A DNA stretch of 64,000 nucleotides from the NCBI RefSeq assembly GCF_022539665.2, contig NC_081332.1, positions 558,001 through 622,000 of the forward strand, given 5' to 3'. The notes below the pieces were generated by a model. It made no database searches and was not told the origin of the DNA. It was given only the letters and a program-made list of their open reading frames with translations. Shown in pieces: positions 47,790 to 58,611 of the stretch (the first letter of the stretch is position 1; every line of letters begins with the position of its first letter). A program made the position numbers and the translations under genes. The stretch is from Daphnia carinata (lineage: Eukaryota; Arthropoda; Branchiopoda; Diplostraca; Daphniidae).

Positions 47790-49390
47790 TTTCAAGCAGA
47801 ACGTTTGGCCGTTAAAATATCGGAAGCCACGCTGAATGCGCGTTCGACAGAACCTGATGCTGCTGCAATGCTTACAATACCTCTGCCGATTTCACTAAGC
47901 ATCGGATAGCGATATTGATTAAGTTGCAAATATTCAAGTGGGTTCGTTGTGCACAGCTCACTGTTGGGATCCATTGGATTCAATGGAACCTCCATGTCCA
48001 CGATGTTTTCCTTTAAATAGACGTCCAACTCTTGTAATGCTTTGTCAGACCCAATCACCGAAAGAGGTATTGGGTGAATATATGGACTGGCTCGATCGTC
48101 TCTTGCGGTTGGATGAAGATTATCCGGCTAAATCCTTGGTAGCAGAAACACAGACATCTCCTCGATGAACTTGAGATTGTGGATTCGGTAAACAAACACT
48201 GGCTAATTGTCCTACGTTGTTCATTATCTCTGTCAAATAATAACTTACTAGTACAGATAATGTCATATCTCAATTCAATTTCAGCAGCCACCACTTTCAA
48301 GACAGCCGCTTCCGTCAATCCTGGTGATGATCCAAGCACACTTGAATCCCGTATCAAAGATTGAGCCTGTGAAGCAAATTAATATTTAATGTGAAAACAA
48401 ATTTGTAACATATCAAACAATAGAAATTACCCATAATGTAATTGACATCGCGCAGGATGAATGAAAAACGTCGTTCTAAGGATTCACGCAATCCAACGAC
48501 GCAACTTTGGCAATATTTTACTGCAAATGCAAGTCGGCTATTGGATTCTGGTTTTGCCCTTCGTTTCTATCCTTGACCGTCAGAGTGAAAGCGTTCATCA
48601 CACCTAGATATGCAAGAATAATATTTACAACGGTCTCGTAATCAGCTGGAAATCATATGTAACAGCTTCAAAATATTTGAGGATGACTATGATTTCCTTA
48701 AGCACCAGTTGTGGATAGACAGTTAGGGATCCGTGCTTTTTAACTACATTGGGTCGCGTGAGAACATGCGTTGGATACGTTTAAATTGCCTTCAAGAAGT
48801 TTTCTAGCTCATGCCATGGGCGATTCCAGCGTGTGGAATTATTTTGGGCAGGCGAAAGCCAACTGAATTGTAAATCATGTCAGAATCGTTCACGCTTTTC
48901 CTCGCCGAATTTACAATTTTACTAACGTCGGAGATAACGTCAGGAGCTTCTCCCTAATGAGAAAAAAGATTGTTAGAAATGCCATTAATTTTAAAAATTG
49001 ATAGTGTTTCAAAACTCACACTAAGTATTTTAAAACCATTCTTTATCACCAACTGTAGTTTGTGGGCTACGCAGTCGGAACGAAGCCTTGAATTAACGAC
49101 ATAGTCATCACCCAGTTGTACTATGGTTGTTTCTGTTGAAGGCAAATGTTCCTCTAGATCCCTCTCTAGGTGACGAAACTCTCCAACGTCTTCATCGCTA
49201 TGCAAATCGGACTCTGAAAAATTAAAGCTCAGCTCCTGTAACAAAACCCATAGTGGGTCACCTTCGGTAGCATCTGCAATTTCTCGTTCGGCTATTGGCT
49301 GTGTGCTTTCTCTCTTCGGAACATCTGAGGCACTACTTGTACAACATGTTGCACAAAAATTTTTCAGGTAAGGCCCAAGGTTTTTAAGAT
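47790..49390 (-). pseudogene. hAT-superfamily transposase relic
   Basis: Reading leftward, 49380-49020 gives an acidic region and RSDCVAHKLQLVIKNGF, the hAT core entry. A probable 60 bp intron (GTGAGT...CATTAG) leads into EAPDVISDVSKIVNSARKS. 48360-48060 gives TEAAVLKVVAAEIELR and related text in shifting frames. 48058-47792 gives the C-terminal dimerisation segment YRYPMLSEIGRGI...SGSVERAFSVASDILTAKR. In-frame stops and frameshifts show it is dead. Terminal repeats were not identified. Confidence 0.85.
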
Positions 49391-49859
49391 ATATATTTCG
49401 AAAATTTTTTGTGCTGTTTTGGCGCTAGGGGCATATAAGGCTTACCTTGACAGCTACGATTTCTGCAAGCCACACATCCGTGGATTACTACACGGCATAG
49501 CAGAGGGTTTTATGTATATTTCAAAACTTCAAACGTCAAAAATTAATTTTGTGTGATGTCAATTTGTGAAAATATAATATTGGATACCAATACATAGTGC
49601 AGAAGTAAAGGTTTTGAATTTTTTTATTAAGGTTTTATCATAATTTATCTTTTTTATTGTTTCAGGGATTAGAAGCAATAGAAAATTAGAAATGTAGAAA
49701 TATCGAAAGTAAACCTCTGTGTTTTTGGGCTTTTGGTAACACAATAAAAGGAAATGTCTATCGACTAGTAAACTTTATATTTCCGGTTTCCCCAAGAGGA
49801 TCGGGTATGCCTAATAGAAGTTTTCGTAATCCCATTACATTATTTCAGGCTAAAAATAT

Positions 49860-50208
49860 TGTCGAAGGGAATATAGTTGACGCGGTTATCATTTCTGAAA
49901 AGACGTGACAACCAACGTTTTAATTGCGGAAAGTTCGGCTTCTCATGAAAAGATGCTGTAACACGCAGATAAGTTAATAAAAGATAGTTAGTCTTAGAAT
50001 TTATGTAACCCTAGAAATGGGGCGTATTTCCATCACGATGGTATAAGAGCCCATATTTTTTTAGTCCTCTGCTAGTTCTCCCGGATTTTTCTAGTTCTCT
50101 TGATGTTTCTGTATTCAAGTTAAGTAAAAAAGCGTAGTCACTCTTTATTCTGTTGTATATTGTATTTTTCCTCAAAGTTCAATACAAATAATTAAGTCCA
50201 GTGTGACA
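49860..50208 (+). repeat. 5' LTR of the env-bearing Gypsy element
   Basis: 349 bp, TGTCG...GTGTGACA. TATAAGAG at 50042 is a likely core promoter. Confidence 0.93.
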
Positions 50209-50339
50209 AATGGTGGATATGCAGCTCGTTACCTGTGTTAACGAATTAGTGCTGCTTAAAAGATAGTCGATGCAGAAGAAGAGTAATTCACGCTTACCTA
50301 GATGTCATTGGGATCCAAGTAGACGATTGCGCCCGCTTC

Positions 50340-51572
50340 GTGACTTGGCCACCGCGCTGTCCAGTAAAGAGACCACAGCAACTAACGAGGCACAAGTTTC
50401 AGAAATTTACGTCAACAGAAGATTTGGCGACATCAAGTGAGACGATTCGCCAGAGAGGGTTTGAAAATCCTGCAAGACAGTTAGAATCAAGTTCTGTCTC
50501 CGAACAAGATTTAACAGAGTCTACGCACCCGGTTGTTCCTGTGGCAGAACAACATATTTTTAGACCTCCAAGACAATTGCAAGAAACAGCCATGGTGGCT
50601 GTAAGAAAATATGTAAGTCCACCTATTTTTCGAGGTAGCCCAACCGAAGACGCTCGTCAGTGATAAGAGCGCTATGAGATAATTGCTGCCCACAACGGTT
50701 GGGGTGACGCAGACAAACGAAATAGTTTTGCTATGTACTTGGATGATGCCGCAAGAAATTGGTTCCTGTGCGCAAGAGTACCGAACGACTGGCAAGACGT
50801 GGCAGCACAACCGGCTGTTGGGGAAGAGCCAGCTAGGCCTGCAGTTCCTGGTTTTCGTTTAATATTTTTGAAACAATTTCAGCCAAACTCGTACGGTCTT
50901 TTTCGAGAATCTAGGCTCAGGAGTAGAACCCAAGGGGTGGATGAGCCGACCACTAGGTACTAGTAAGAAATTATTAATCTTTACAGACTGGTCGACCCGA
51001 ATATGTCGGAAACCAACCGACTAGAACACCTTTTTAGAGGTCTTCGGCCAACACTTTTTAAACAACTTTATTAAAAGAAACCTCAAACGTATGAACAATT
51101 TTTGGAATTAGAAAAAACCCATACGGAAGCATCAGTCATGTCGGAGGATAGGGGATTGAGGGATCCGACGGCAGAACCTCAGAAGTCAATTGAGCAAGTC
51201 GCAAATTTTTCAGTGGTCTATCCGGATCCGCAAGCAGACCTTATAAAGACGGCGCGTGAAGTCGTTCAAGAAATGCTTAAACAAGGGGGCCAAGAGCAAG
51301 TAAAATCAAGAGGGCCATTTAGACTCAAAGGACGCACAACAAGCGGTAAACCACAGTGTTTTTACTGTAAAAAAGCAGGGCATATTGCCAGAAACTGTTT
51401 CAGAACCCCTGAGTCAGATACAGTAAGGCCCGGCAAAGGACGCTGGGGCAGGGATAACATCAAAAGAAAATACATCAGTAAATTCAATGGTTCAAGAGCA
51501 GGTTACGCCAGAAGAAAACAAAGGTGGTTCAGAAAACTACATTTTAAATTTAAACCCTGCAAGATTGATTAA
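50340..51572 (+). pseudogene. Gypsy gag, broken by nonsense codons
   Basis: A single frame carries a proline/serine-rich N-terminus and a capsid-like middle (YEIIAAHNGW, MYLDDAARNWF, QFQPNSYG). It ends with one CCHC zinc knuckle, CFYCKKAGHIARNC, at about 51358-51400 and a basic tail. Stops interrupt it at about 50661 (two adjacent), 50961 (two adjacent) and 51073; the surrounding text shows these are point changes in a formerly open frame. Capsid and knuckle roles are inferred from the family. Confidence 0.85.
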
Positions 51573-51720
51573 GGAAAAAGTGAAGTGGGGCAATGAAACT
51601 GCAAGGGCGTTGATCGATACAGGAGCTGCAGTTATAGTGATTTCTCCTGAATTGTTGAAAAATACGGGGTTCGTCGAAAAACCTCGGAATGGATTGAAAA
51701 TTCGTCTGGCAAAGAGCTAA
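51487..51720 (+). pseudogene. Gypsy protease fragment
   Basis: It overlaps the end of gag in another frame, as in many Gypsy elements. ARALIDTGAAVIVISPELL contains the aspartyl-protease DTGA motif. The frame ends at 51720, after which the text (SSEEENESLADKQKACSN) leads not into RT but towards integrase. Confidence 0.8.
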
Positions 51721-51872
51721 CCTCTCTTCCGAAGAAGAAAACGAGTCCCTAGCAGACAAGCAAAAAGCCTGCAGCAATTGGATTCAACTAATTCAGAAAA
51801 TTAAAAGTGGAAAGGAAAGAGTAAAAATTTGTTTGATCTACAATAGAAAACTCTACAAAGAAACTTTAAAGA

Positions 51873-52771
51873 ATGGAAAAAGTTACAGAAGATTATGCGT
51901 ACCTTGTCTACCGTAAGAGAATCCTATACGCATACCATGACGACGTTGTCTCCGGCCATCTCGGCATCAGCCGTACACTAAATAAAATTTGTGATCGCTT
52001 CTACTGGCTGAAGATAACATTGAGCGTAGTTCGCCATGTACAGAGCTGCGTACATTGTCAAGCCAGAAAAGGAGTTCCAGATAAGCCTCAAGGACTTCTG
52101 CAATGCATTAAAGTGGAAAGACCATTTCAAAGAGTAGGAATGGACCTTCTAGGGCCATTTCCACTCTTCACAAAAGGAAACAGAATGATCATAGTGGCAG
52201 TTGATTACCTAACCAAATGGGTTGAGTTAAAAGCCATGCCCACTGGAAAAGCAGAAGACGCTACGATTTTTTCGTTCAACAAATCTTTCTACGCCATGGG
52301 GCTCCAGAACAAATAATCACGGATCGGGGAAAGTGTTTCATCGCTGACCTAACTCAAGCTGTCGTCAAGAAACTGCTCACCAACCACTAGACGACTTCCA
52401 GTTACCACCTTCAGGCTAATGGAGCAGTGGAGCGGATGAATCATACATTGGCAGCAATGCTCTCAATGTACGTCAGCAGTGATCAACGAGATTGGGATGA
52501 AACCCTGCAGTATGTTTGCTTCACATACAACACGGCAAGACAAGAGTCTACAGGATACTCCCCGTTCTTTCTTCTCTATGGACGTAAGCCCAGACTTCCC
52601 ATCGATTTGGAGTTTGAAGAAGGTTCAAACACATTGCTGGAAGAAGAAGAAGCAGCATTGGGATATGCAGATTGTCCAATAGCTGACTTAGCAGCAGCTA
52701 AAGAAAAAGTGAGAATTAGAATGGAGCGAGTACAACAAAAATACCGGCATCAGCAAGAGAACAACCCGTAA
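51873..52771 (+). pseudogene. Gypsy integrase, frameshifted
   Basis: 51873-52316 contains the H2C2 finger (GHLGISRTLNKICDRFYW, CVHCQ) and the first catalytic Asp (VGMDLLGPF). A frameshift near 52310 precedes ITDRGKCFIADL, and a TAG at about 52389 precedes NGAVERMNHTLAAML with the Glu. 52427-52771 is open to RHQQENNP. The DDE triad is visible but spread over frames. Confidence 0.88.
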
Positions 52772-52839
52772 GTCTTGCACAATAGCTGTCTTTTTAAATG
52801 ATTCACCCCGAATCAACACACAATGCAAAAAGAAATTCA

Positions 52840-53469
52840 CAGACTGGCGCGGGCCTGAAGTAGTCTACATGGGATCCAACCAATGGGTCTACTCAGTAAC
52901 AAAGCCGCACGAGATTGTGTTTTCCTACCCCGCAGGAGGAGAGCAGCCACCTTTAAGAACAACAAGTTTACCAGCTGTACGAATGTTTGAAGTACCTTTG
53001 AGATGCACCGCTTGAACCGAAGAATGGATGTTCCCAGCCAGCATGGAAGGAAGAATAATGGCGCAAAGCTACAAGCAGTTGTTCTACCTTCAGGTTAAAT
53101 CTTTGCACAAGACGTCCAAGCAATCGATGGCAAAAAACACATCTTCGTCGAGCTTCCGCCGGAAAATACTTCATCGGTAGACATCATTAGTCAGTTGCTT
53201 CACCGCAACTCGCAAGCAACGTTATCAACTGAAATGACAGGAGAGCAAATTCATAATTTAATTTTGGGAAAAAAGAAAAACAAAAAGAACCTTACCTCAC
53301 TCGTTATCCTTACGAGTTGGCCGCTTCCAACATCCTTTTAGTGTTTGTAATAGTGTTCTTGGCACTCAAATACTACATGTTACACAAGCGTCTTATCGCT
53401 CATGAACAGTGTGAAACCTCTCCACCCAGAGACAGCGGGAGGGAAGAGATGGAAACTGAAAACTTCTGA
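52840..53469 (+). pseudogene. env-like remnant with C-terminal membrane segment
   Basis: After an integrase C-terminal trace (TDWRGPEVVYMGSNQWVY), text such as LPAVRMFEVPLRC and TEEWMFPAS resembles the lower ectodomain of insect Gypsy/errantivirus Env proteins. A final open stretch has a hydrophobic segment, ASNILLVFVIVFLALKYY, followed by a basic/acidic cytoplasmic tail ending at TGA about 53469. The N-terminal part and fusion region are missing and frames shift, so it is only a remnant. Confidence 0.6.
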
Positions 53470-53528
53470 AAGAAAAAATTTTAGTGTTAAAAAAGAAAAA
53501 CGGCTGCTGTGCGGAAAAGTGAAAAAAG

Positions 53529-53534
53529 TTTATT
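53529..53534 (-). terminator. AATAAA signal of the antisense gene
   Basis: The minus strand reads GCAATAAACTT, 116 bases past the stop of the antisense gene. Confidence 0.45.
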
Positions 53535-53649
53535 GCTACAGACAGAAAAGTTACAACTATTCTTCACGATCATTAATATGATCTAACAGATTAGAAAGGC
53601 CGCGGGTAAGGTCCCGCAGCAAAGTAAAAGCGTCTTAGTTATCAGTGTC

Positions 53650-54141
53650 TTAATCTTCATTTTCTGCATTCAAGACATCAAGCCAAGTGCGCCGAGCTTC
53701 TTGTGCTTCCACCTGAGCTTGAATAATCTTGTTGTAGAAATCGGAACGGCGAGGAGTCGGGTGGTAAATGTCCTCATCGGACTCAAACCACCAGAGAAGA
53801 CGGGCATGGATATGCGAAAAGTGGTCTCGATACCTAGCATAACCAGGATATGTGTTAAAAAGAAAAAAGAGACTTGAGTATGTATTGAAACAGAAAAAAT
53901 GATAAGAGACTACTTACCTAAAGTAAAAATCGTTAATCGAAGGAGCACTGATGGAGAGTGAAAAATTTAAACGTGCGTCGGCGGTATGCACTCTCGCCAA
54001 AATCTCCAAAAAATCAGCACGGTCAGTCTGCGTCAAACGGCTGAAACGGCTCCTACCAGTAGTATAGGTAGTCTCTACAAAACACACTAACACATATTCA
54101 AAGCGGCGAAGATTTTGGAGAACTGAGTGAAGAGTAAACAT
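53650..54141 (-). CDS. Antisense two-exon gene in the Gypsy element, 135 residues, unknown function
   Basis: Exon 1 is 54141-53918 (donor TTTAG|GTAAGT) and exon 2 is 53833-53650 (acceptor ATGCTAG|G). The 84 bp intron joins them in phase 2 into 135 residues with a TAA stop. Upstream on the same strand GTATAAGAA (54192-54200) is a TATA-like box; downstream AATAAA at 53529-53534 can end the transcript. The protein begins MFTLHSVLQNLRRF. It contains a basic/polar middle (SRFSRLTQTDRADFLEILAR), an aromatic patch (HARLLWWFESDED) and a charged helical end (QAQVEAQEARRTWLDVL). No membrane segment or zinc motif is visible, and I recognise no family. Its frame is intact although the sense genes are broken. 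Confidence 0.6.
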
Positions 54142-54191
54142 TTTGGTACCGAAGCAAGAAAAAAACGAAAGATGGAAGGCCGCAGTTGAAT

Positions 54192-54200
54192 TTCTTATAC
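54192..54200 (-). promoter_or_regulatory. TATA-like box of the antisense gene
   Basis: GTATAAGAA on the minus strand, about 50 bases before the ATG at 54141. Confidence 0.35.
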
Positions 54201-54498
54201 GTCGTAGTGTTGTAGTTTGTCTTTATTGATAACAGCTTATCAATTGCTAATTATAGCCGTCTTCTTACTCTTGTAGCCCTTCCATAGTTCTAGCAAATTC
54301 CTTTCCGATAAAAGCTTATTAACATCTGTAAAGCGACCTTGTTTTATTGTATGTTTACCCATTTGTCTTTTCCTTCATTTCTACTAGTCTTTAATGATTT
54401 TTTGAAATCACGGGTTTTCCTAATATTATGTCATACCTTTGATTTGCCTTTAATGATTGTTAGTACAGTCGGGTCTCCTGTCTTAAAGAAGGGGGACC

Positions 54499-54845
54499 TG
54501 TCGCGAGGGGAAAATAGTTGATGTGGTTATCATTTCTGAAAAGATGTGACATACAACGTTTTAATTGTGTAAAGTACAGCTTCTCATGAAAAGATGCTGT
54601 AACACGCAGATAAGTTGGTAAAAGAGAGTCTTCGAATTTATGTAACCCTAGATATGGGGCGTATTTCCATCACGATGGTATAAAAGCCCATAGTTTTTTA
54701 GTCCTCTGCTAGTTCTCCCGGATTTTTCTAGTTCTCTAAATGTTCCTGTATTCAAGTTAAGTAAAAAAGCGTAGTCACTCTTTATTCTGTTGTGTATTGT
54801 ATTTTTCCTCAAAGTTCTATACAAATAATTAAGTCCAGTGTGACA
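54499..54845 (+). repeat. 3' LTR of the env-bearing Gypsy element
   Basis: 347 bp, collinear with the 5' LTR. TATAAAAG at 54679-54686 matches the 5' LTR box. Confidence 0.93.
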
Positions 54846-54849
54846 ATAT

Positions 54850-55329
54850 ACCCGTAGTGATGTGATAATATATATGAACGTTCAAAATGTTTTCATTACC
54901 TCAGGTAAAAATATGTTTTGGAGTAAAAATTACAAGTACTAATTGTTATGTTATATATATTAAATATATATAACATATTTATATTTATATATTGTTATAT
55001 TGGCAAATCCTGGCAATTCTAATTACAAAAAGTATGAAACGTGTAATGTTTTATACCTACAGGGTTGTTCTGTTTCAATTACTTGTGCTATGTACGATTA
55101 ATTATACATGCTTTTAGTAAAGTTTATGTTACAATATAGGTTTTTGCTGAATCCTTGTATACTGCAATTAATGTAAATACAAGCAGTTTGTTCCCAAAAG
55201 CCGTTTTTATTATTCTCTCAGCAAAACATTATAATCTAATACTTAGTCCAGTCGCCATCAACAACTATGGCTAGCTCTAGACGGGATCCCATGGACTTTG
55301 CGAGAGCTTGTCAGTAGCATGGTCTTTGA
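54850..55329. other. AT-rich non-coding spacer
   Basis: It contains a TATA-rich stretch at 54952-55005. A CAGGGTTGTTCTGTTTCAAT at about 55061 partly recurs at 56018 in the same orientation, so it may be a Tc1 terminal-repeat trace. There is no gene. Confidence 0.5.
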
Positions 55330-56270
55330 CTAAGATGGCTCCAGGTGTTGCTTACCGCACTTCCCAAGTTCGTTGGGATTTTTTCCGTGATGAGAATCCA
55401 TTTCTCGCACCATTTCACTCCATAAATTTTCAATGGGGTTTAAATCTGCTCCTTTTGGTGGCCACGGAAGAAGCTGAAAGGAGACACCTTCATCTTCAAA
55501 CCAATCCTGAACGAGAAAACTCCTGTGGATGGGAGAATGATCCTGAACAAATGGAATGAGCTCATACGTTCCAAACCTAGCCCATGCAGACGGTAATAGG
55601 TCGTTCTCCAATATTTCGATGTATTTTCCAGCCGTTAGACGGCCGTTGATGCGGCGCATTTTCCCGGCGCCAGCAGACGAAAACCACACTGTTAAATGAA
55701 CATAGTATTGAAATCAAAATTAAGAAAAATAAAAATAATAAATTTCTTACCCAAAACTTTTTTCATCACTAAATGTCACTTTTGCCCACCAATCTGCATC
55801 TTTGTTGACGAATTCGGTTGCGAATGCTAATCTTGCATTTTTTGGGGCTTCTGTAAGAAATTCTTCTTTGGCAGTAATTCTTCCGTGAATCCCGTGCCTT
55901 TTTGGTCTTCGAAAAATCGTTGCTCGACGAATGGGCAACTCACAAATATCTAGAGATGATAAAGCTTTAATAATGTATAACATAAAAATTTGTATTTTTT
56001 TGTTACCTTTTAGTTCCTACAGGGTTGTTATTGTTTTTGCCTTGAAGGCTTGCAACAACATTGAATCTTGTGCTGGGGTCGTTTTACGGGTTGCTCCGGA
56101 TCCAAGTTTGCGCTTAAAATCAAAGGTTTCTTGATATCGACGGATCCACTTTTTAACCGTATTAGGGTGGCACTGAATTATATCCGCAATATCAAGGATG
56201 GTAGTATTTTGATTAAAAGCACAACTATAGCGCCTTTATCTTGGAGACTTAAATGTTTGCCTGACTAACG
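55330..56270 (-). pseudogene. Tc1-like transposase relic with DD36E spacing
   Basis: Reading leftward, 56260-56060 gives a helix-turn-helix (DIADIIQCHPNTVKKWIRRY). 55983-55747 gives RPKRHGIHGRITAKEEFLT and the first Asp in VTFSDEKSF. 55689-55330 gives the second Asp in FVQDHSPIH and the Glu in DLNPIENLW. Exactly 36 residues lie between the second Asp and the Glu, against 34 in classical Tc1. The blocks are in different frames with a gap near 55700-55745, so it is inactive. Clear terminal repeats were not found. Confidence 0.85.
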
Positions 56271-56599
56271 TAAAAACATAGCACTAGAGGAAATTTAAAG
56301 GCGCGACTGACTTTATTCAATAATTTTTAGTGTTGCGCCTAACCTCCTCAAGTAAAAAATTATCAGGTGTCAAAAAGTATACTTTTTTTCAGCTGACGCA
56401 GTTCGACATAGGTCAAGGATAAATACCTATACGTATGGCTACAGACTTTCTGTCCAGTTTCAGCCTCGATGACTTTTTCTTACCCTTTCCCCTTATGATT
56501 TTAACGCAAACAAAAGTCACGGTCTCGTGTTTTATTTCTCCTCATTTGTCTATGAAGAGTGGGCAACCATTTTTACACCATGACATAATTTTTTCCAAG

Positions 56600-57180
56600 C
56601 GAGCCAACTGACAAAGCCAAGTGATCCTGAAGCCCAACTTTATAGACGTCAATGGAAAAATGTCATTTTCACCGACGCTAGTACATACATGTTAGCTTAA
56701 CAATTTTCATTTTATTTTAGTATCCATCAAGCCGGACATGTATTTTTTGACAATTTCACATGTAAAGTAAAAAAACAAGCATGCCCTTTTATGTTTGGGC
56801 TTGGTTCTCAACAACTGGCGGAATAGGGTCCATTTGTCGCGTAGACAGTTTTCCTAGAAAAATAATCAAACTGTTCAACGACGAATTTAGTCATGGATTA
56901 CTTGCTGAGTTAAAAATTAACAGTATTATCTTTAGGAACGGAAAATTAAGAGACATCGCGGTCGCACTGCAGGAGTGGATAAGTGGGAAAGAAAAGGTTA
57001 CGGCTCATCTATGGCCGGAAAACTTCAGGGATTTTTGGCCATTTTGAAAGATCTGGTTAGATCTGGATTAAAACAATTTCTTATAATACGCAACAGCTAG
57101 GAAACAATGAAGATTTATGGGCCATTATCGAAGGTTTTTAGGAAACTAAAAACAATAGTGACGTATATTGGAGAGAACTC
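56600..57180 (+). pseudogene. Degraded Tc1/mariner transposase relic
   Basis: WKNVIFTDASTYM (about 56650-56690) corresponds to the first catalytic region. FYVWAWFSTTGGIGSICRVDS (56787 on) corresponds to the family's VWG.FS..G segment. VALQEWISGKEKV, HLWPENFRDFWPF and EDLWAIIEGF follow the order of a Tc1/mariner C-terminus, but the usual DNDPKH and NPIE motifs are degraded. Several stops interrupt it. Confidence 0.6.
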
Positions 57181-58310
57181 TAAATTCTTTTTCAGTTTAA
57201 CTTGAACTCCATTTCGGAAACTGATTTTTTTAAAATTGCCTTTTCTTTATTCAATTTTTTTAAAAATTCCTGTTTATTATGTTTGTTTTATTTTAAAAGA
57301 CTTCGATTCTTTACTTCTATTTTAAATCTAAGAAATATAAAGTAAAATTAAAACAACAGGTTTCATGTTTTAAAACATTTTATTGAAACAGTAAGTAATA
57401 CCCGAGTTCTTTAGAAAAAAACTTCACCATTAAATAAAACAAAAATGAACTGTAAAACAACAAAATTTATGAGCGTTGCATTCCCACATTTGTAATTTAA
57501 TGATAGCGGGCATGAATCACCTTTTACAGAATGGAACTATTCTTCATATTTAGTCAAATAAAATACCTTTGCATATAGTTGTGATGTAATGTAGTCATAC
57601 TTTTCTATTAATTGCTGTCCTAGTATAGCTTTCTTACATCAGAGATCCCCTCAACTGGAACCTTTCCGTATCTTAATCTCTTACTGTGGTAAAGCCATTC
57701 CCTGTACAAATTGGAATTAGATTGCGAAAACATAGAATATACATTGTAATATCTTGGAGAAAACTTGCAGAGCTTATTTTTAACTTGCAGCCTATTAGGA
57801 AGTTACTAAACACCAGAGGCTTTATTAGTGGTTACATTTGCTTGAAAGTAATAATGCTTACCAGTGAACGATCTATTTCCTAAACAAGAAGCAAGTGCTC
57901 ATACTCCGCTAAGATTTTTTCTGCCGTGTGTTTACCAATCATTCTCTTGACGCCAAGAAAGAGAGTGCATCTTTCGAATGATTTGGTGACCACATGACAG
58001 ATAAAGCCGATGAAACCCATCATAGATATGGAAGACCGAATATCGAGAACGATTGAAAAGGAAGAAGATCCTTGATGATCTTCAGCAGCTTGCATCTAGT
58101 TGCGTGGACAATACTGGATATTATGCTATTTCTCATCCTTTCAATTCCTGGTAGTTGGTATCTGGCATTCCTGACTGTAAAAATGAAAAATCATCAGTTT
58201 CGTTGGTAAATTTAAGAAATCAGTCGTAAATACATGAATCCATTGTCGAAACCTTTTCTGTTATTAATTGTATCAACTTGATACAATCAAGGTAGCAATT
58301 CGTTGGAAAA
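57181..58310. other. AT-rich non-coding DNA
   Basis: Short open frames at 57686-57883 and 57880-58095 have no recognised motifs. Nothing else is seen. Confidence 0.5.
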
Positions 58311-58316
58311 GTTACA

Positions 58317-58610
58317 ATGGAGCGTGATTTGAATGACAGCTTTAATGAAGACTTAGAAGACGAAAGAAAAGATGAAGTAGGAGGTGAAGAAGAAACAGTT
58401 GGTGTAGGAATAGATTGTGACGGAGGGAAAATTTCTCACATGCTGCGCTTATGCAAGGCGAACAAAGAGTCAATATTGGTGGGCGACCTGTTCTTGCCAA
58501 TGGTCAAATTAATTTTGTTAGGAGACAGCTTTGTTTTCTCACCGTTCATATCATTAGAAAACTAGAAAGAATTGCCTTGATAGTCCAACGCATTGTGGAT
58601 GTCAATCAAT
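58317..58610 (+). pseudogene. Unrecognised open frame before the P-like relic
   Basis: An acidic 82-codon frame (MERDLNDSFNEDLEDERKDE...) ends at 58565. The overlapping +1 frame from about 58482 is also protein-like (GQINFVRRQLCFLTVHIIRK) and ends near 58611. These may be frameshifted pieces of the same ancient transposon gene as the next entry, or a separate broken gene. Confidence 0.3.
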
Positions 58611-58611
58611 A

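Larger units (their letters stand above)
49860..54845 (+). mobile_element. Defective env-bearing Gypsy-type LTR retrotransposon
   Basis: LTRs at 49860-50208 and 54499-54845 are flanked by ATAT on both sides (49856-49859 and 54846-54849). A polypurine tract AAAGAAGGGGGACC ends at 54498. Sense content is gag, protease, integrase and an env remnant; reverse transcriptase and RNase H are missing between 51720 and 51873. The two LTRs differ at roughly two dozen sites, so the insertion is not recent. A two-exon antisense gene lies between env and the 3' LTR. Confidence 0.93.
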
